Assembly: GCA_030618505.1 (NCBI GenBank)
Contig: JAUXDF010000085.1
Coordinates: forward strand, 1 to 9,733
Direction of reading: 5' to 3'
Length of the DNA stretch: 9,733 nucleotides
DNA from: Spongiibacteraceae bacterium
GTDB lineage: Bacteria > Pseudomonadota > Gammaproteobacteria > Pseudomonadales > PIVM01
Shown here in pieces: positions 6,662-9,733 of this stretch (its first letter is position 1; each line of letters opens with the position of its first letter). Both the position numbers and the translations under genes were made by a program. The notes beneath the pieces were generated by a model. It was not told the origin of the DNA, ran no database searches, and was given only the letters and a program-made list of their open reading frames with translations.

Positions 6662-6697
6662 GGCGCGCTTTATACCACAATGTCGCAATAACATAAA
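6662..6697 (-). promoter_or_regulatory. rpsB operon promoter (extended -10, GC-rich discriminator)
   Basis: The minus strand reads TGGTATAAAGCGCGCC from 6677 down to 6662. This is TATAAA (6669-6674) preceded by the extended -10 dinucleotide TG, and followed directly by the all-G/C discriminator GCGCGCC. The matching -35 position holds TTTATG (6692-6697), a poor match, as is common when an extended -10 is present. An A-rich run (CTTAAAAAGG) lies just upstream where an UP element would sit. GC-rich discriminators are the known hallmark of stringently controlled ribosomal promoters. The expected start site is near 6660-6662, which gives a leader of about 205 nt before rpsB. Confidence 0.75.
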
Positions 6698-6900
6698 GGA
6701 TCATGCCTTTTTAAGTCGAGCACGTCTGAGCGGCGGCAAGGCATTACTTTTTCCAGGGAATAAAGAGAAAACAGGAAAAACAGGCATAAGGCCGCCTATT
6801 GAGTTAAAATGCCGCGCTTTCGACTAGCCACTTTCGACCACCATAGGGAGGCCCGTAGTAGTGTGCACTAATCGCCACTACACACAGGGGAACACCATCA
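6698..6900 (+). other. Map-proximal part of the divergent spacer and map 5' UTR
   Basis: About 200 nt without a credible gene. Visible, left to right: a weak inverted repeat AAAGG/CCTTT at about 6696-6709; a purine-rich stretch around 6750-6782; the candidate map -10 at 6805-6810; a direct repeat CTTTCGAC at 6817-6824 and 6831-6838; an inverted repeat GTAGTG (6858-6863) with CACTAC (6876-6881); and the map Shine-Dalgarno AGGGGA at 6886-6891. No open reading frame with coding character was found on either strand. Confidence 0.6.
6805..6810 (+). promoter_or_regulatory. Candidate -10 box of the map promoter
   Basis: TAAAAT at 6805-6810, followed by a GC-rich stretch (GCCGCGC), is the best -10-like hexamer in the spacer for the rightward genes. 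It would give a 5' UTR of about 85 nt. The -35 region 17 bp upstream (AGGCAT) is a poor match, so this is tentative. Confidence 0.35.
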
Positions 6901-7698
6901 ATGAATGCACCACAACCGGTCATGATCAAAACCCCCGACGAAATCGAAAAGATGCGTGTCGCTGGCCGCCTCGCCGCTGAAGTTCTGGAAATGATCGCCC
7001 CCCATGTTGTTGACGGTGTGACAACCGGCGAACTCGATCGCATCTGTCACGACTATATTGTTAATGAACAAGCGGCTATACCAGCCCCCCTAAACTACCA
7101 TGGTTTTCCAAAGTCCATTTGCACCTCTATCAACCAGGTCATCTGCCATGGCATCCCCAGTGATACCAAGCAGCTAAAAAGCGGGGATATTGTCAATCTT
7201 GATATCACCGTGATTAAAGATGGCTATCACGGTGACACCAGCCAGATGTTTCTAATTGGCAACTGCCAAAGGCCGGTACAACGACTGTCTGAAATTGCTC
7301 TTGAATGCCTCTACAAGGCAATCGATATCGTTAAACCCGGCATCCACCTTGGCGATATCGGCCAAGTCATTCAGCAACATGCCGAATCCCAGCATTACTC
7401 TGTGGTTCGTGAATACTGCGGCCACGGCATTGGTAAAAACTTTCATGAAGAACCCCAGGTACTTCACTATGGCCGTGCCGGTAGCGGAATAGAAATTAAG
7501 GAAGGGATGACATTTACCATTGAGCCGATGATCAATCTTGGCAAACGCCATACCAAGCTTAATAAAAAGGATGGCTGGACTGTTACCACCAAGGATGGCC
7601 GCCCCTCTGCGCAATGGGAGCATACCCTTCTTGTTACCAGCACAGGATGTGAGGTATTAACAGCCCGCAAAGATGAACGGTATTTTTTAACAACATAA
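6901..7698 (+). CDS. map: Methionine aminopeptidase, type I
   Basis: Removes the initiator methionine from nascent proteins whose second residue is small. It is a cytosolic dinuclear metal enzyme of the pita-bread fold. The 265 aa match the E. coli enzyme (264). All five metal ligands are visible: D101 and D112 (in VNLDITVIKDGYHGD), H175 (YCGHGIGKNFHEEP), E208 (TFTIEPM) and E240 (AQWEHT). The substrate-proximal H83 lies in INQVICHGIP. The N-terminus IKTPDEIEKMRVAGRLAAEV is near-identical to E. coli. The ATG at 6901 is preferred over Met8: AGGGGA lies 9 nt upstream and the extra residues correspond to the short E. coli N-terminus. It is transcribed divergently from rpsB, the usual gammaproteobacterial arrangement, and is followed by glnD. 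Confidence 0.98.
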   Translation: MNAPQPVMIKTPDEIEKMRVAGRLAAEVLEMIAPHVVDGVTTGELDRICHDYIVNEQAAIPAPLNYHGFPKSICTSINQVICHGIPSDTKQLKSGDIVNLDITVIKDGYHGDTSQMFLIGNCQRPVQRLSEIALECLYKAIDIVKPGIHLGDIGQVIQQHAESQHYSVVREYCGHGIGKNFHEEPQVLHYGRAGSGIEIKEGMTFTIEPMINLGKRHTKLNKKDGWTVTTKDGRPSAQWEHTLLVTSTGCEVLTARKDERYFLTT

Positions 7699-7703
7699 AA
7701 ATT

Positions 7704-7760
7704 GTAGGGTGCGGCCTGCGCACCGATGTTAATTCCAATGGTGCGGGAGCCGCACCCTAC
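7704..7760. repeat. REPIN-like element (two inverted REP-type palindromes) between map and glnD
   Basis: GTAGGGTGCGGC (7704-7715) is the perfect 12-bp inverted complement of GCCGCACCCTAC (7749-7760), with a second 6-bp inner stem CGCACC (7719-7724) / GGTGCG (7740-7745). Each half is also a hairpin by itself: GGTGCG-GCCTG-CGCACC at 7708-7724, and GGTGCGG-GAG-CCGCACC at 7740-7756. The outer tetranucleotides are GTAG and its complement CTAC. A GTAG tetranucleotide followed by a palindrome, in inverted doublet form, is the known layout of REPINs mobilised by RAYT transposases. The element starts 6 nt after the map stop and ends 18 nt before the glnD start. It could also act as a transcript 3'-end stabiliser or partial terminator for map. 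Family assignment is inference, since only one copy is in view. Confidence 0.75.
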
Positions 7761-7778
7761 GAGAGAAGTAGAGTACCA

Positions 7779-9733
7779 ATGACCAGCAAACCAGCCCTTG
7801 CCACTGAATTATTTGATGAACACGCCTTTTGCGAAAAGCTGCTCAATAACAAGCAGCCCATCAAACTTTTCAAAGATGCCATCGCCGTCGCAACCGAACA
7901 CCTTCACCAGCGTTTTAACCAAGGCGCACCTATTCGTGAACTCATCAGTGATCGTGCCCGTTTTATCGACCGTTTGTTGCACCATGCCTGGCGACAAATG
8001 CCCTGGCGCGACTCCAACACAATTAGCCTGATTGCTGTTGGCGGCTATGGGCGTGGCGAACTTCACCCTTGCTCCGATATTGACCTGCTAATCCTGCTGG
8101 AAAACGGTTTTTTTGATACTCACAAAGAGCACATCGAAACCTTTATTACTTTTTTATGGGATATCAATCTCGATATCGGCCATAGCGTACGTAGTATTGA
8201 AGAGTGCAAAACGGAAGCAGAAAAAGATATCACCATCGCCACCAACCTGATGGAATCCAGAACCCTGACTGGCAATCACACACTGCACAGCCGCATGTGT
8301 GCTGAAGTTGGCCCCGATAAAATTTGGCCCAGTAAAGATTTCTTCCGTGCAAAATGGGACGAACAAATCAGTCGCCACCACAAATACAACAATACTGAAT
8401 ACAACCTTGAGCCCAACGTTAAAAGCTGCCCCGGCGGTTTGCGTGATATCCAGATGATTGGCTGGGTTGCCAAGCGCCATTTTGCCGCCAACAATATTAG
8501 CGAACTAGTTCCCCAGGGCTTTCTCACCGAGGAAGATCTGGACATCATCAACAGGGGGCAGGATTTCCTCTGGCAGGTGCGCTACGCACTGCATATGATC
8601 ACCAAACGAGAAGAAGACCGCCTGCTCTTTGATCACCAGAACACTATTGCCGCACTGATGGGCTATCAGGACAATGATGAAAAGCTCGCCGTTGAGCAGT
8701 TTATGCAGCAATATTATCGCTGGGCCCTGGCACTAAACGAGCTCAACGATATGCTGATGCAGCATTTTGACGAAGCGATATTGCGCGCCTGTGACTCGGT
8801 CAACATCTTCGACATCAATCAACGTTTTCGCCTGCGTAACAACCAGATTGAAGTGACCAATAAAAAAGTTTTTGTAAATCACCCCTCGGCTATGCTGGAA
8901 CTTTTTGTGCTATCAGCACAGAATCTGAATGTCCACGGCGTGCGCGCCTCAACCATTCGACTGCTGCGAGAATCACGCCACCAGATCGACGACGACTTTC
9001 GTAACGATCCGCGCAACAAACAGCTTTTTCTGGATCTATTACGCGCGCCTAATCGCGTGGCCACACAGCTAAAACACATGAAGCGCTATGGTATTTTAGG
9101 AAAATACATTCCGGAATTTGGTCGCATCATCGGACAAACTCAACACGATCTGTTTCATATCTACACCGTTGATGCACACACCATTTTGGTGATTAAAAAT
9201 ATGCGTCGCTTTACCTACCCGGATATGCAAAAACAGTTTCCGGTGGCAGCACATGCAATCAAACGCCTGCCTAAAATTGAGTTGCTCTTTATTGCCGGGC
9301 TATTTCACGATATTGCCAAAGGCCGAGGAGGAGATCACTCCAAGCTGGGCGCCGATGATGCCTATCAATTTTGCCGCAACCATAATTTTAATCGTCGCGA
9401 TAGTAACCTCGTCGCCTGGCTGGTCAAAACCCACCTGCTGATGTCCTCAGTCTCCCAGCGCAAAGATATCTCTGATCCCGATGTTATTCATGACTTTGCC
9501 CGCGAAGTCAGTGATCAGGTTCATCTGGACTATCTTTTCACCTTGACGGTGGCTGATATGAACGCCACTAACCCAAACATCTGGAACAGTTGGAGGGCAT
9601 CACTGATGCGTCAACTATACCTGGAAACCAAGCGTGCATTGCGCCGCGGCCTCGAACACCATGTCGACAAACAGGACTGGATCGAAGATACACAAAATGC
9701 AGCTATCGCCAAGCTTACCAGCAAGGGTTTTAG
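7779..9733 (+). CDS. glnD: [Protein-PII] uridylyltransferase / uridylyl-removing enzyme (C-terminus cut by window edge)
   Basis: Nitrogen sensor that uridylylates PII proteins (GlnB/GlnK) when glutamine is low and removes UMP when glutamine is high. The frame is open from the ATG at 7779-7781 to the window end, 651 full codons of a family about 890-900 aa long. Visible: the nucleotidyltransferase motif AVGGYGRGELHPCSDIDLL with G88, G89, D100 and D102; the NVKSCPGGLRDIQMIGWVAK segment typical of GlnD; the DLFHIYTVDAHTILVIKNMR region with H467; and the HD hydrolase motif GLFHDIAKGRGGDHSKLGA with H510 and D511, then VADMNATNP. The two C-terminal glutamine-sensing ACT domains lie beyond 9733. The start fits the family N-terminus; a modest GAG-containing Shine-Dalgarno sits about 7 nt upstream, just after the REPIN. 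map-glnD adjacency is standard in gammaproteobacteria. Confidence 0.97.
   Translation, partial: MTSKPALATELFDEHAFCEKLLNNKQPIKLFKDAIAVATEHLHQRFNQGAPIRELISDRARFIDRLLHHAWRQMPWRDSNTISLIAVGGYGRGELHPCSDIDLLILLENGFFDTHKEHIETFITFLWDINLDIGHSVRSIEECKTEAEKDITIATNLMESRTLTGNHTLHSRMCAEVGPDKIWPSKDFFRAKWDEQISRHHKYNNTEYNLEPNVKSCPGGLRDIQMIGWVAKRHFAANNISELVPQGFLTEEDLDIINRGQDFLWQVRYALHMITKREEDRLLFDHQNTIAALMGYQDNDEKLAVEQFMQQYYRWALALNELNDMLMQHFDEAILRACDSVNIFDINQRFRLRNNQIEVTNKKVFVNHPSAMLELFVLSAQNLNVHGVRASTIRLLRESRHQIDDDFRNDPRNKQLFLDLLRAPNRVATQLKHMKRYGILGKYIPEFGRIIGQTQHDLFHIYTVDAHTILVIKNMRRFTYPDMQKQFPVAAHAIKRLPKIELLFIAGLFHDIAKGRGGDHSKLGADDAYQFCRNHNFNRRDSNLVAWLVKTHLLMSSVSQRKDISDPDVIHDFAREVSDQVHLDYLFTLTVADMNATNPNIWNSWRASLMRQLYLETKRALRRGLEHHVDKQDWIEDTQNAAIAKLTSKGF

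Noticed and set aside
6696..6709. Possible terminator AAAGG/CCTTT followed by T residues on the plus strand
   Set aside because: Only a 5-bp stem with two G-C pairs, and no gene upstream on the plus strand that it could end.
6804..7043. Minus-strand frame of 79 codons extending from map into the divergent spacer
   Set aside because: Mostly antisense to the map N-terminus, with no family resemblance and no start context; probably a chance frame.
7252..7623. Minus-strand open frame of 123 codons within map
   Set aside because: Antisense to map, whose metal ligands and full-length homology settle the coding strand.
1..9733. CRISPR array, tRNA or rRNA gene, insertion sequence, toxin-antitoxin or phage-defence genes
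   Set aside because: None seen. All coding space is taken by conserved housekeeping genes, and the only repeats are the rpsB tail array and the map-glnD palindrome doublet.

Overview
This window is a conserved core-genome neighbourhood of a gammaproteobacterium. The gene order is the one known from Pseudomonas and related lineages: a leftward block rpsB-tsf-pyrH-frr-uppS-cdsA-dxr-rseP, and a divergent rightward block map-glnD. The encoded proteins align by eye, motif for motif, with their Escherichia coli and Pseudomonas counterparts. Species cannot be named from the sequence alone. Moderate base composition, a long repetitive tail on ribosomal protein S2 and a REP-type palindrome doublet would fit a Pseudomonas-like or marine Cellvibrio-like lineage, but that is inference.

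Leftward block (minus strand, 6662 down to 1). A strong-looking extended -10 promoter with a GC-rich discriminator lies near 6669-6677. It is followed by a leader of about 205 nt, rich in hairpins, and then rpsB (S2) and tsf (EF-Ts). A terminator-like hairpin and candidate promoters sit between these two. Next come pyrH (UMP kinase), frr (ribosome recycling factor), uppS (undecaprenyl diphosphate synthase), cdsA (CDP-diglyceride synthase), dxr (first committed step of the MEP isoprenoid pathway) and the first 79 codons of rseP (site-2 protease), which runs off the left edge. The block joins translation (S2, EF-Ts, RRF), pyrimidine nucleotides (PyrH), and envelope lipid and isoprenoid supply. 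Dxr feeds isoprenoid precursors to UppS, whose product is the carrier for peptidoglycan; CdsA makes the phospholipid precursor; RseP belongs to envelope stress signalling.

Divergent spacer (6457-6900, 444 nt). It holds the rpsB promoter and leader on one side and the map promoter region and 5' UTR on the other. No protein-coding gene is visible in it.

Rightward block (plus strand, 6901-9733). map (methionine aminopeptidase) is followed by a 57-bp REPIN-like element that fills most of the gap to glnD (PII uridylyltransferase/uridylyl-removing enzyme). glnD is cut by the right edge after 651 codons.

No undescribed multi-gene system is visible. The points that deserve a second look are non-coding or low-complexity: the competing hairpins in the rpsB leader, an 11-bp inverted repeat linking that promoter to the leader, the REPIN between map and glnD, the slippage-prone 18-bp repeat array in the 3' end of rpsB, and the terminator/promoter arrangement between rpsB and tsf.
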